Assembly (NCBI GenBank): GCA_944472135.2
Contig: OX235265.1
Span: 94,768,984 to 94,832,983, forward strand
DNA: 64,000 nucleotides
Origin: Trichobilharzia regenti
Lineage: Eukaryota > Platyhelminthes > Trematoda > Strigeidida > Schistosomatidae
Direction of reading: 5' to 3'
How positions within the stretch are numbered: position 1 is the first letter of the stretch; each line of letters opens with the position of its first letter. Below are positions 10,394 to 19,696 of this stretch, piece by piece. Position numbers and translations under genes: made by a program. The notes under the pieces are model-generated. The model was not told the DNA's origin. It worked only from the letters and a program-made list of their open reading frames with translations, and searched no databases.

Positions 10394-12308
10394 TGGCGAC
10401 AGCTGTTACTGGCAAGCAAACAAGTCACCTTTTCTATGTGAAGGACAAAACTTCAGACACTATTCCTGGAGCAGAAGTTAGCGTGATCCCCTCTTCACTA
10501 TCCAGGCGATCTACACGGACATCAGGAAAACTGTCCCTCGGGTCAGCCAACCACGAAAGCACACAGACGTATGGGGAACAATCTCTTATAGTGGAACTAG
10601 GTTTACATCGACGTTTTACATGGAATTTCATAGTAGCCGACATCGGTCATGCCATACTCGGGGCTGATTTCTTAAGTAATTTCAATCTGTCAGTTGATGT
10701 CAACAATAAAAAACTGATTGATAACAACACCCAACTAAAGATCCATGGAATTATCTCCGATTATTCTGTCTATAATATCAACATCGAAAGACCAGCGGAT
10801 TACATTTTTTCCGCCCTACTCCATCGTTTCCCTAAAATACTTAAACCGTCGTGTAACATCGAGGACGTCCCTCATACAGTCACTCACAAGGTTGTTACCA
10901 CGGGTCAACCGGTTCTTGCTCGTCCTCGTAGATTACCCCCGGACAAAATAGCAGCCGCTAAGGCAGAATTCAAGCACATGATGCAGCTCGGCATCATTAG
11001 ACCCTCCAATAGTCCTTGGTCTTCACCCTTACACATGGTGCCCAAAGCTGATCATGATTGAATGCCATGTGGGGATTATCGACATTTAAACAATGTCACA
11101 GTTCCGGACCGTTACCCGATTCCCCACCTTCATGATTTCTCCCTGACATTACATGGAAAAACCATTTTTTCTAAAGTAGACTTGATCAGGGCCTATCACC
11201 AAATACCAGTTGCCACAGAGGATATCGAAAAACGGCCATCATCACACCTTTCGGTTTGTTCGAATCTCTGCGCGTGCCATTTGGTCTAAAGAACGCCTCA
11301 CAATCCTTCCAACGCTTCATGGATCAGGTCACACAAGGTTTGGACTTTGTATTTGTATACATCGATGACGTTTTAATTGCTAGCTCGTCGCCTGAAGAAC
11401 ATAGTGATCAGCTCACCATCTAATTTCAGCGATTTGACCGATATGGAGTCGTCATTAACCCCAAAAGTGCATATTCGGTGTCTCCTCTATACAGTTTCTG
11501 GGACACCGCATAACCGCCAATGGTATTAGAACTAAGGAGAAAAAGGTAGAAACTATTAAGAACTTTCCCGAACCAGATTCCGTAAAGAAACTTAGACGTT
11601 TTCTCGGGATGTTCAGTTCCTATCGACGTTTTATTCCATCGTGTGCCTCCATAGCTCAGCCACTGACCGACCTACTTAGATGCGATCCGAAGAAATTTCA
11701 GTGGTCTGAAGAAGCAAAAGCAGCATTTAATAATGCAAAAGATGCTTTATCCAACGTTGTAATGTTGTCTCACATCAACCCAGAAGCCTCACTCATCCTA
11801 TGTACAGACGAATCGCAGGTAGCTGTGGGAGCAGTTTTACAACAGAAGTTCAACAATGACATCCCTCCACTTGCTTTCTTCTCCAAGAAGTTGGAACCTG
11901 CGCAAACTCGTTACAGCACTTTTAGCAGAGAACTGTTAGCTATCTATCTAGCAGTGAAACATTTCAGCTTCTTAGTACAAGGTCGACATTTTACTATCTT
12001 AACCGACCATAAGCCTCTTTGTTATGCTTTTACCACTTCGTTGGACAGACACTCCGAGAGAAGCCAGACAACTGGATTACATATCACAATTCTCAACAGA
12101 CATCCAGTTTATCAAAGGAGATACCAATGTCATAGTCGATTCTTTGTCTCGATGTGATGTTAATCAGCTTATATCTTCGATAGACATTAGCTTAGACAAT
12201 ATAGCCAAGTTGCAGGAAAATGACGCCGAACTTCATACTTGTAGACGAAAGTCCTCCCTACAGTTGCAGGATATACCTATTCCTCTGTCTGATACAACTA
12301 TCGTCTTC
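10390..12308 (+). pseudogene. Protease-RT-RNase H of gypsy A, multiply broken
   Basis: The protease active site (DTGAEVSV in relatives) has lost its catalytic triad: the sequence reads SDTIPGAEVSV. The RT block begins after [13 protein letters not shown], with a stop at 11061 ([18 protein letters not shown]), a frameshift near 11250, VYIDDVLIASSS at about 11355-11395, a stop at 11422, and a one-base loss near 11465. RNase H resumes at MFSSYRRFIP (11609) with CTDESQVAVGAVLQQ, then has a two-base loss near 12050 relative to the inverted copy. Integrase is absent. None of it is functional. Confidence 0.85.
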
Positions 12309-12369
12309 GCTATTATCATTATTATTATCATTAGTAATATCGACATTTTTGTTTTCGTTTTTACTTCAG
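12309..12369 (+). other. Intron-like 3' end with polypyrimidine tract and AG
   Basis: AT-rich DNA ends in a T-rich tract and TTTACTTCAG, the form of a 3' splice site, immediately before an open block with a splice-donor-like end. It is joined directly to the broken gypsy RNase H at 12308. Confidence 0.4.
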
Positions 12370-12713
12370 TTGGTAAAGATCACTGCTCTTGAAGAACAGT
12401 TGTCTGCTCATCTGTCAAAGTGTACACCTTCTTCACCGTGTACACAACGATCTATAGGCTGTCAGATATCGCCAAAATCGAAACCTTCAGTTACTCTGTC
12501 ATCAAGTCGAAAGCATTCAGTCACTTTATCGCCTGACATGAATGATGTCTCTTCTTCTTCTTCTTCTTCAAGAAGTAGTGTCAGCAAATCCTTTAATGGC
12601 ACAATACAATGGCTTCAAACAGCATCCAATTCAGTGGACAAGGATACACCAAAAATTTCTAACAAACTGGAGATTAATAAATGTCAGGCTGTCAACTCGC
12701 TTTCCTCTCAAAG
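12370..12713 (+). CDS. Exon-like block, possible captured host exon (left arm)
   Basis: A 344-base open segment is bounded by TTACTTCAG on the left and AAG|GTAATA on the right. It encodes a short heptad-like start (KITALEEQLSAHL) and then a Ser-rich low-complexity region with a run of Ser codons (SSSSSSSRSSVSKS), ending CQAVNSLSSQR. I do not recognise the protein. The block is conserved in the inverted arm with its splice signals and open frame (17466-17809), differing by a few residues at the start. It may be an exon of a host gene carried along with its flanking intron. It could also be a chance open region in Ser-rich repeat DNA. It is phase 0 at entry and leaves two bases over at exit. 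Confidence 0.4.
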
Positions 12714-12756
12714 GTAATAATCATCTCTTCATAGTTTTGTTTTAACTTTGTTCTTT

Positions 12757-13012
12757 TTTTAAAAAAGGTTTTATTTTCTGCTAGATATCCCAACAGTGTG
12801 TCTGTGTTAAGGTTGGGATAGGTGGTAGCCTTACTGTCAACCTTCTCTCTTTATTCTGGCCTTACCATTGGCTAGTTAATTAATTATAGACGAGGTTTAG
12901 GAGTGTGTTTGAGGTGGGAGTCGAATCCGTACCGTCTGTTTGTGTGGTTGGCGAACATTTCATTGAACTATCGGGTGCCTGGTTTGACTAGATTAGTCCT
13001 CTGACTACTCAC
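12757..13012 (-). repeat. tRNA-headed SINE-like element, third family (left arm)
   Basis: On the minus strand an A-box-like GATAGTTCAATG (about 12961-12974) is followed by a B-box-like GGATTCGACTCCC (about 12916-12929). A SINE-type body and an A-rich end (AAAATAAAACC) follow. The mirrored copy is at 17167-17422. Ends are approximate. Confidence 0.5.
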
Positions 13013-13029
13013 TGTGTATTGTCTATTAT

Positions 13030-13602
13030 TTGTTATGTACGGAAGTTTGGGAGTATACTTATTTTACAAATTGGAATGTACGTCTGTGTCTAAACTTGAT
13101 GCACCGCTGCTGCCTTATGTACAGGTTGAATTCTGTTTATAACCAGAAGTTTATATCTTGTAAAAATGCTTTTCATATATGGAAACTTTTCAAAGAAATT
13201 ACTAGTGGTAAGCAAATGAATAGTATTCCTTATTCATTTGATGTGTATACACTAAACAAGTCTTTCACACATTCTCCCACAAATGCCAAACTTTCTACTG
13301 TTACAAGAGTTAATGAAACCTACTTCCCTGGTTTTAATACAAATGATGTTCTAAAATGTCTCCAGTCGCTGAACCTTTCTTGTAGCTTAACTCCAGATGG
13401 TGTGCCTAGTGTTATTCTTAAAAAATGTGTAGATATCCTTTGTTATCCTCTCAGTGACATATTTAATGAATCTTTTTCCAGAAATGTCCTGCCAGCCGTT
13501 TGGAAGAACAATAAAATTGTACCTATACTTAAGTCATCTACTAGAACATGTTTTAAATCTAGACTTGTTGCTGTTACCTCTCCTTTTCTAAAAACTATGT
13601 AA
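13030..13602 (+). pseudogene. CR1/SR1-type LINE reverse transcriptase, N-terminal fragment (left arm)
   Basis: A 190-residue frame covers the region just before and at the start of a jockey/CR1-type RT. It contains NAFHIWKLFKEITSGKQ, then SCSLTPDGVPSVILKK, YPLSDIFNESFSRNVLPAVWK and IVPILKSSTRTCFKSRLVAVTSPFLKTM, matching the pattern of RT motifs 0-2a. The catalytic motifs A-C are missing: the frame ends at 13602 and the next DNA is unrelated. It is the same kind of element as the fragment at 44.3-44.9 kb, which has motifs A and B. The start is arbitrary. Confidence 0.75.
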
Positions 13603-13689
13603 AAGTTGATCTTACTTAATCTTTAACCTTCATTTGAGGCCTTTAACGATCCAAAACAATTCTCCTGGACACAATTGGTGATCATAATG

Positions 13690-14076
13690 GTTCGAATATG
13701 ACCGGGCTGGAAAGAATCACCAACCATGGGAAACTATGGGAACAAACAAAACAAGAATAAACCAATCGCCAACCAACAAATATGCAGGAGAAAGTGGAGA
13801 TGGATGGATTGGACACTCGCTCACCGAGGAGGCCGCTGGGTGACATGGCGCGCGCGTCATGCCATTGCTCGAGTGGAACCAGACCGAAAGGGAAGCGGCG
13901 AGTAGGACTTCAGTGCAAGGGTGACATGGAGGAGATCGTGTGAAGTGGAGTTGAAAGAGTATGGACTAACATGGATGCAGGTGAAAAGTATAGTAGAAGA
14001 CAGAAGGAAGTGAAGACGTGCAGCAGTTGAAGACCTATGTTCCACTAGGAACCCAAGGGAACAATAATAATAATAT
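13690..14076 (+). mobile_element. RTE 3' end, degenerate (left arm)
   Basis: The segment corresponds to the RTE C-terminal block (ERITN... to the basic tail) with several small indels, the 3' UTR with TATGTTCCACTAGGAAC and an (AAT)n tail. It shares specific insertions with 47200-47585 (the doubled ATGGATGG and the GCGCGCGCGTCATGCC block), so the two belong to one RTE subfamily. Confidence 0.8.
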
Positions 14077-14594
14077 AAAGAGACGTCCATCGGAAAAAAA
14101 CATCTAATAGCGGAGAGATAGAGTTGACGTGAGAAATGGCGAATGAACCTGTGTTGTGGGGCGGGGGGAGGGGACATGATAAGAAAACGAAGAAACGAAA
14201 TACGAAAGGCGGAAGTAACACAAACAATGATTTTAATATAAGGCGCTCATACTTTCCCCATGTATGCATGTGTGTATGTGTGTGTATATCAGATCCCACA
14301 TAAACATCCCATTATCAAGTCTGTTGTCTTCTACTGTTAGATTAGTACTCGAAATACCACTTCAAGTATGACGAATACACCGGGGTCGAACTCGATTGTA
14401 AAGCAATTTTTAAAATGGTTCTTGGGTTAACATCATGAACTCTATTCTTAAATATAAAATACCACAAAGGTAGGTAGGTACTCACAAGAAATAGATATAT
14501 AACAGTATAAATATTTACAAATCAGTATACTAACCTTCTTTCTCGCTGTCATATATGCGTTATGTGGTGTTATTAGTGATATTATCTGTTTTCC

Positions 14595-14995
14595 TAATAT
14601 GTGCCTCCACCTGTTTCATTTAACATATTCGTTATCTCATTATGAACCTCTCATTGCAGTCTTACTACCCCCTGTTTAAGACAGACCACTTTGTACTAGC
14701 CACTCACCTGTCACCTTCGATAACACTGAACTGATTTGTCAATTTCCCTACCCCACACTCTACAAATCTATTATGATTAATCACCACCATTGTCTCCCGT
14801 TTTACAATATTTTCTAATCGATTTTAGCCTAGCACGTTTGTCACACAAATACGACTACTTATTTTGACACCCCATAACTGTTAATCTGTTATTCTAGGTT
14901 AAAAATGTATCCGCCGCATAACTGGCTATCGTTATTGTAACGACCACAAATATTATATTTCATAATTGTAAGAACCTGAAGAGAAATTACTGAAA
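14595..14995 (+). repeat. Dispersed noncoding repeat, copy 1
   Basis: The repeat runs from a CATTTAACATATTCGTTATC segment, through CACTCACCTGTCACC, ACCCCACACTC and TGATTAATCACCACC, to CATAACTGGCTATCG and AAGAACCTGAAGAG. The same sequence occurs diverged at 31230-31600 (minus) and at both sides of the centre of the large palindrome (57165-57438 minus, 57439-57680 plus). There is no open frame and the family is unknown to me. Confidence 0.75.
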
Positions 14996-15225
14996 AGAAC
15001 ATTCTTCGTGCAGATTGACTTAGTGGTTTCAGTAGCAAAGACGTTTTCGAAAAGAAGGGTGGAGGGCTGGCCACCCTCACGCCTAAACTTCGCTCTTTTC
15101 CTAGTTTACTCCCAAAAGCTAGACAAGGTTTAAGAGTGCCCATCTGATGGTGACTAGTAATCGAACCCAAGACCGTCTGAGTGGTGGTGACGAGTAATCT
15201 GCTACTACTGAACGATTAACGTATA
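14995..15225 (-). repeat. tRNA-headed SINE-like element, fourth type
   Basis: On the minus strand a GGTTCGATTACT B-box (about 15155-15166) follows an A-box-like GTAGTAGCAGATTACTCG. The body downstream (GTTTAGGCGTGAGGGTGGCC) resembles the leader-derived body of the other SINEs (TGAGGCTAGCAACCCC). Boundaries are not defined and no target duplication was seen. Confidence 0.45.
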
Positions 15226-16102
15226 TAAACAGATATACACCCATACAGGGGTGAAAAATTGATATACAACTCATTGGAGAAAACTTTCTACTCACTATAT
15301 TCTCGAAGCTGGAGCGATTTAATTCATTTCAGCAGATTTAGTAGACATTGTTCCTGTAGTTTTCTTCACTCTACGAAGTGAACGAGGTACAATTGATGAG
15401 CGTCGTCTTTTCTTTGCCACAGGAGTAGTCACAGCTCTATGGAAAATGAGAACCAAAATCAAATTTTTAAAAAAAGAAATTGACTTATTTCAAAATTTGA
15501 TCATCAGTCGAAATCAGTTAGAGATTTATATATAATTGAAAGCTCGAGTGTGCTAGATAGCTGTTTAATTCTGCTTTGTTTGGCACTCCCTATGAAGTAA
15601 GCCGGAGATCGAACTCATACGCATATATGACAGCGAGAAAGAAGGTTAGTATACTGATTTGTAAATATTTATACTGTTATATATCTATTTCTTGTGAGTA
15701 CCTACCTACCTTTGTGGTATTTTATATTTAAGAATAGAGTTCATGATGTTAACCCAAGAACCATTTTAAAAATTGCTTTACAATCGAGTTCGACCCCGGT
15801 GTATTCGTCATACTTGAAGTGGTATTTCGAGTACTAATCTAACAGTAGAAGACAACAGACTTGATAATGGGATGTTTATGTGGGATCTGATATACACACA
15901 CATACACACATGCATACATGGGGAAAGTATGAGCGCCTTATATTAAAATCATTGTTTGTGTTACTTCCGCCTTTCGTATTTCGTTTCTTCGTTTTCTTAT
16001 CATGTCCCCTCCCCCCGCCCCACAACACAGGTTCATTCGCCATTTCTCACGTCAACTCTATCTCTCCGCTATTAGATGTTTTTTTCCGATGGACGTCTCT
16101 TT

Positions 16103-16489
16103 ATATTATTATTATTGTTCCCTTGGGTTCCTAGTGGAACATAGGTCTTCAACTGCTGCACGTCTTCACTTCCTTCTGTCTTCTACTATACTTTTCACCT
16201 GCATCCATGTTAGTCCATACTCTTTCAACTCCACTTCACACGATCTCCTCCATGTCACCCTTGCACTGAAGTCCTACTCGCCGCTTCCCTTTCGGTCTGG
16301 TTCCACTCGAGCAATGGCATGACGCGCGCGCCATGTCACCCAGCGGCCTCCTCGGTGAGCGAGTGTCCAATCCATCCATCTCCACTTTCTCCTGCATATT
16401 TGTTGGTTGGCGATTGGTTTATTCTTGTTTTGTTTGTTCCCATAGTTTCCCATGGTTGGTGATTCTTTCCAGCCCGGTCATATTCGAAC
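16103..16489 (-). mobile_element. RTE 3' end, degenerate (right arm)
   Basis: Mirror of 13690-14076 with the same indels and (AAT)n tail. The two arms agree in almost every base read here. Confidence 0.8.
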
Positions 16490-16576
16490 CATTATGATCA
16501 CCAATTGTGTCCAGGAGAATTGTTTTGGATCGTTAAAGGCCTCAAATGAAGGTTAAAGATTAAGTAAGATCAACTT

Positions 16577-17149
16577 TTACATAGTTTTTAGAAAAGGAGA
16601 GGTAACAGCAACAAGTCTAGATTTAAAACATGTTCTAGTAGATGACTTAAGTATAGGTACAATTTTATTGTTCTTCCAAACGGCTGGCAGGACATTTCTG
16701 GAAAAAGATTCATTAAATATGTCACTGAGAGGATAACAAAGGATATCTACACATTTTTTAAGAATAACACTAGGCACACCATCTGGAGTTAAGCTACAAG
16801 AAAGATTCAGCGACTGGAGACATTTTAGAACATCATTTGTATTAAAACCAGGGAAGTAGGTTTCATTAACTCTTGTAACACTAGAAAGTTTGACATTTGT
16901 GGGAGAATGTGTGAAAGACTTGTTTAGTGTATACACATCAAATGAATAAGGAATACTATTCATTTGCTTACCACTAGTAATTTCTTTGAAAAGTTTCCAT
17001 ATATGAAAAGCATTTTTACAAGATATAAACTTCTGGTTATAAACAGAATTCAACCTGTACATAAGGCAGCAGCGGTGCATCAAGTTTAGACACAGACGTA
17101 CATTCCAATTTGTAAAATAAGTATACTCCCAAACTTCCGTACATAACAA
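16577..17149 (-). pseudogene. CR1/SR1-type RT N-terminal fragment (right arm)
   Basis: Mirror of the left-arm fragment, 190 residues, differing at only two residues (TNVKLSSV against TNAKLSTV). It has the same truncation before the catalytic motifs. Conservation of the open frame in both arms reflects recent duplication rather than function. Confidence 0.75.
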
Positions 17150-17166
17150 ATAATAGACACTACACA

Positions 17167-17422
17167 GTGAGTAGTCAGAGGACTAATCTAGTCAAACCAG
17201 GCACCCGATAGTTCAATGAAATGTTCGCCAACCACACAAACAGACGGTACGGATTCGACTCCCACCTCAAACACACTCCTAAACCTCGTCTATAATTAAT
17301 TAACTAGCCAATGGTAAGGCCAGAATAAAGAGAGAAGGTTGACAGTAAGGCTACCACCTATCCCAACCTTAACACAGACACACTGTTGGGATATCTAGCA
17401 GAAAATAAAACCTTTTTTAAAA
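17167..17422 (+). repeat. tRNA-headed SINE-like element, third family (right arm)
   Basis: Mirror of 12757-13012, with A-box-like GATAGTTCAATG near 17205 and B-box-like GGATTCGACTCCC near 17250. Confidence 0.5.
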
Positions 17423-17465
17423 AAAGAACAAATTTAAAACAAAACTATGAAGAGATGATTATTAC

Positions 17466-17809
17466 CTTTGAGAGGAAAGCGAGTTGACAGCCTGACATTT
17501 ATTAATCTCCAGTTTGTTAGAAATTTTTGGTGTATCCTTGTCCACTGAATTGGATGCTGTTTGAAGCCATTGTATTGTGCCATTAAAGGATTTGCTGACA
17601 CTACTTCTTGAAGAAGAAGAAGAAGAAGAGACATCATTCATGTCAGGCGATAAAGTGACTGAATGCTTTCGACTTGATGACAGAGTAACTGAAGGTTTCG
17701 ATTTTGGCGATATCTGACAGCCTATAGATCGTTGTGTACACGGTGAAGAAGGTGTACACTTTGACAGATGAGCAGACAACTGTTCTTCAAGAGTAGTGAT
17801 CTTTCCCAA
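17466..17809 (-). CDS. Exon-like block, possible captured host exon (right arm)
   Basis: Mirror of 12370-12713. Both splice-like edges are kept (TTACTTCAG before, AAG|GTAAT after), as is the open frame. It opens LGKITTLEEQ where the left arm has LVKITALEEQ. I do not recognise the product. The alternative explanation is chance plus recent duplication. Confidence 0.4.
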
Positions 17810-17870
17810 CTGAAGTAAAAACGAAAACAAAAATGTCAATATTACTAATGATAATAATAATGATAATAGC

Positions 17871-19266
17871 GAAAACGATAGTTGTATCAGACAGAGGAAT
17901 AGGTATATCCTGCAACTGTAGGGAGGACTTTCGTCTACAAGTATGAAGTTCGGCGTCATTTTCCTGCAACTTGGCTATATTGTCTAAGCTAATGTCTATC
18001 AAAGATATAAGCTGATTAACATCACATCGAGACAAAGAATCGGCTACGACATTGGAATCTCCTTTGATAAACTGGATGTCTGTTGAGAATTGTGATGTGT
18101 AATCCAGTTGTCTGGCTTCTCTCGGAGAGTGTCTGTCCAACGAAGTGGTAAAAGCATAACAAAGAGGCTTATGGTCGGTTAAGATAGTAAAATGTCGACC
18201 TTGTACTAAGAAGCTGAAATGTTTCACTGCTAGATAGATAGCTAACAGTTCTCTGCTAAAAGTGCTGTAACGAGTTTGCGCAGGTTCCAACTTCTTGGAG
18301 AAGAAAGCAAGTGGAGGGATGTCATTGTTGAACTTCTGTTGTAAAACTGCTCCCACAGCTACCTGCGATTCGTCTGTACATAGGATGAGTGAGGCTTCTG
18401 GGTTGATGTGAGATAACATTACAACGTTGGATAAAGCATCTTTTGCATTATTAAATGCTGCTTTTGCTTCTTCAGACCACTGAAATTTCTTCGGATCGCA
18501 TCTAAGTAGGTCGGTCAGTGGCTGAGCTATGGAGGCACACGATGGAATAAAACGTCGATAGGAACTGAACATCCCGAGAAAACGTCCAAGTTTCTTTACG
18601 TAATCTGGTTCGGGAAAGTTCTTAATAGTTTCTACCTTTTTCTCCTTAGCTCTAATACCATTGGCGGTTATGCGGTGTCCCAGAAACTGTATAGAGGAGA
18701 CACCGAATATGCACTTTTTGGGGTTAATGACGACTCTATATTGCTCAAATCGCTGAAATAAGATGGTGAGCTCATCACTATGTTCTTCAGGCGACGAGCT
18801 AGCAATTAAAACGTCATCGATGTATACAAATACAAAGTCCAAACCTTGTGTGACCTGATCCATGAAGCGTTGGAAGGATTGTGAGGCGTTCTTTAGACCA
18901 AATGGCACGCGCAGAGATTCGAACAAACCGAAAGGTGTGATGATGGCCGTTTTTCGATATCCTCTGTGGCAACTGGTATTTGGTGATAGGCCCTGATCAA
19001 GTCTACTTTAGAAAAAATGGTTTTTCCATGTAATGTCAGGGAGAAATCATGAAGGTGGGGAATCGGGTAACGGTCCGGAACTGTGACATTGTTTAAATGT
19101 CGATAATCCCCACATGGCATCCAATCATGATCAGCTTTGGGCACCATGTGTAAGGGTGAAGACCAAGGACTATTGGAGGGTCTAATGATGCCGAGCTGCA
19201 TCATGTGCTTGAATTCTGCCTTAGCGGCTGCTATTTTGTCCGGGGGTAATCTACGAGGACGAGCAA
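17871..19266 (-). pseudogene. RT-RNase H of gypsy B, better preserved than copy A
   Basis: From 18926 down to the truncation the frame is continuous: [33 protein letters not shown] (RT active site), KLGRFLGMFSSYRRF, CTDESQVAVGAVLQQ, SRELLAIYLAVKHF, ILTDHKPLCYAF (RNase H). It then reads out into flanking intron-like sequence. The upstream RT part ([13 protein letters not shown] to [14 protein letters not shown]) is open in the adjacent frame. A shift near 18930-18950 separates the two, and the left arm has the same shift. Integrase is missing. Positions lost in copy A (near 11465 and 12050) are intact here. Confidence 0.85.
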
Positions 19267-19284
19267 GAACCGGTTGTGACCCGT
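17871..19284 (-). mobile_element. CsRn1/Boudicca-like gypsy element B (right arm), truncated
   Basis: Inverted counterpart of gypsy A, from the RT through RNase H, ending at the same breakpoint before integrase (17871). The 5' part is hidden in the N gap. It shares the breakpoint and the exon-like neighbour with copy A, so the truncation predates the duplication. Confidence 0.88.
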
Positions 19285-19456
19285 NNNNNNNNNNNNNNNN
19301 NNNNNNNNNNNNNNNNNNNNNNNNNNNNNNNNNNNNNNNNNNNNNNNNNNNNNNNNNNNNNNNNNNNNNNNNNNNNNNNNNNNNNNNNNNNNNNNNNNNN
19401 NNNNNNNNNNNNNNNNNNNNNNNNNNNNNNNNNNNNNNNNNNNNNNNNNNNNNNNN
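19285..19456. other. Assembly gap (172 N)
   Basis: A run of N hides the outer end of the right arm of inverted repeat 1 and the junction to the sequence at 19457. Its true size is unknown. Confidence 1.
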
Positions 19457-19469
19457 CAGTAAGGGTCCG

Positions 19470-19695
19470 CTGGTATTCATTAACCATTCCATCAAGCTCT
19501 GTTAGAGCGGCAATAATTCAACACCTTGTCAATACTGACCACTTCGTCTCAACAAAAGCCCCCTTCGAAGTTATCTGCAATGTGAAGAACAACTTGCCAG
19601 AAATAATACACCCTCGTCTCCCTTTCATTGCTGAAAAACCACGCATTCAGGCATGGAAGCAGGAGCTACGCGTATCGAAGAAACTTATTCAATAA
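19470..19695 (+). pseudogene. C-terminal tail of a GIY-YIG/PLE-type protein, tentative
   Basis: The frame to the stop at 19695 contains AAIIQHLVNTDHFV, then FEVICNV and FIAEKPRIQAWKQELRV. This resembles the tail of the second PLE family, which reads SPIAEYILETGH, VEALAITKFKPPLC at 52.85-53.05 kb (HL..TGH pattern, then an EA.AI..LKP.LC pattern). Key Cys and His positions are changed, so this is a remnant. The part upstream is in the N gap. Confidence 0.4.
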
Positions 19696-19696
19696 C

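Larger units (their letters stand above)
9401..12308 (+). mobile_element. CsRn1/Boudicca-like gypsy element A, decayed and 3'-truncated
   Basis: Only a few bases of 5' LTR remain (ending CACCACA at about 9421), followed by a primer-binding-like site, gag, protease, RT and most of RNase H. The element stops at about 12308, just before the zinc finger of integrase, where it joins intron-like sequence. Frames are broken several times. The same truncated element lies inverted at 17871-19284, with fewer lesions. Confidence 0.88.
10900..14560. repeat. Left arm of inverted repeat 1
   Basis: This arm pairs with 15619-19284 in reverse complement (x pairs with 30179-x over the inner 2.3 kb, shifting by up to 5 bases farther out because of small indels). 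The inner edge is sharp at 14560/15619. The outer edge on the other side runs into the N gap. A few substitutions and indels distinguish the arms, so this is not a duplicated read. Confidence 0.93.
14561..15618. other. Spacer of inverted repeat 1
   Basis: 1058 unique bases between the arms hold a dispersed repeat (14595-14995) and a tRNA-headed SINE-like element. I see no protein-coding similarity. Confidence 0.8.
15619..19284. repeat. Right arm of inverted repeat 1
   Basis: Reverse complement of 10900-14560. It starts at a sharp edge (ACGCATATATGACAGC) and runs to the assembly gap, so its outer end is not visible. Its gypsy segment keeps a longer open frame than the left arm. Confidence 0.93.

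Noticed and set aside
12545..12575. CTT microsatellite as an independent feature.
   Set aside because: It is short, encodes the Ser run of the exon-like block and is the same in both arms.
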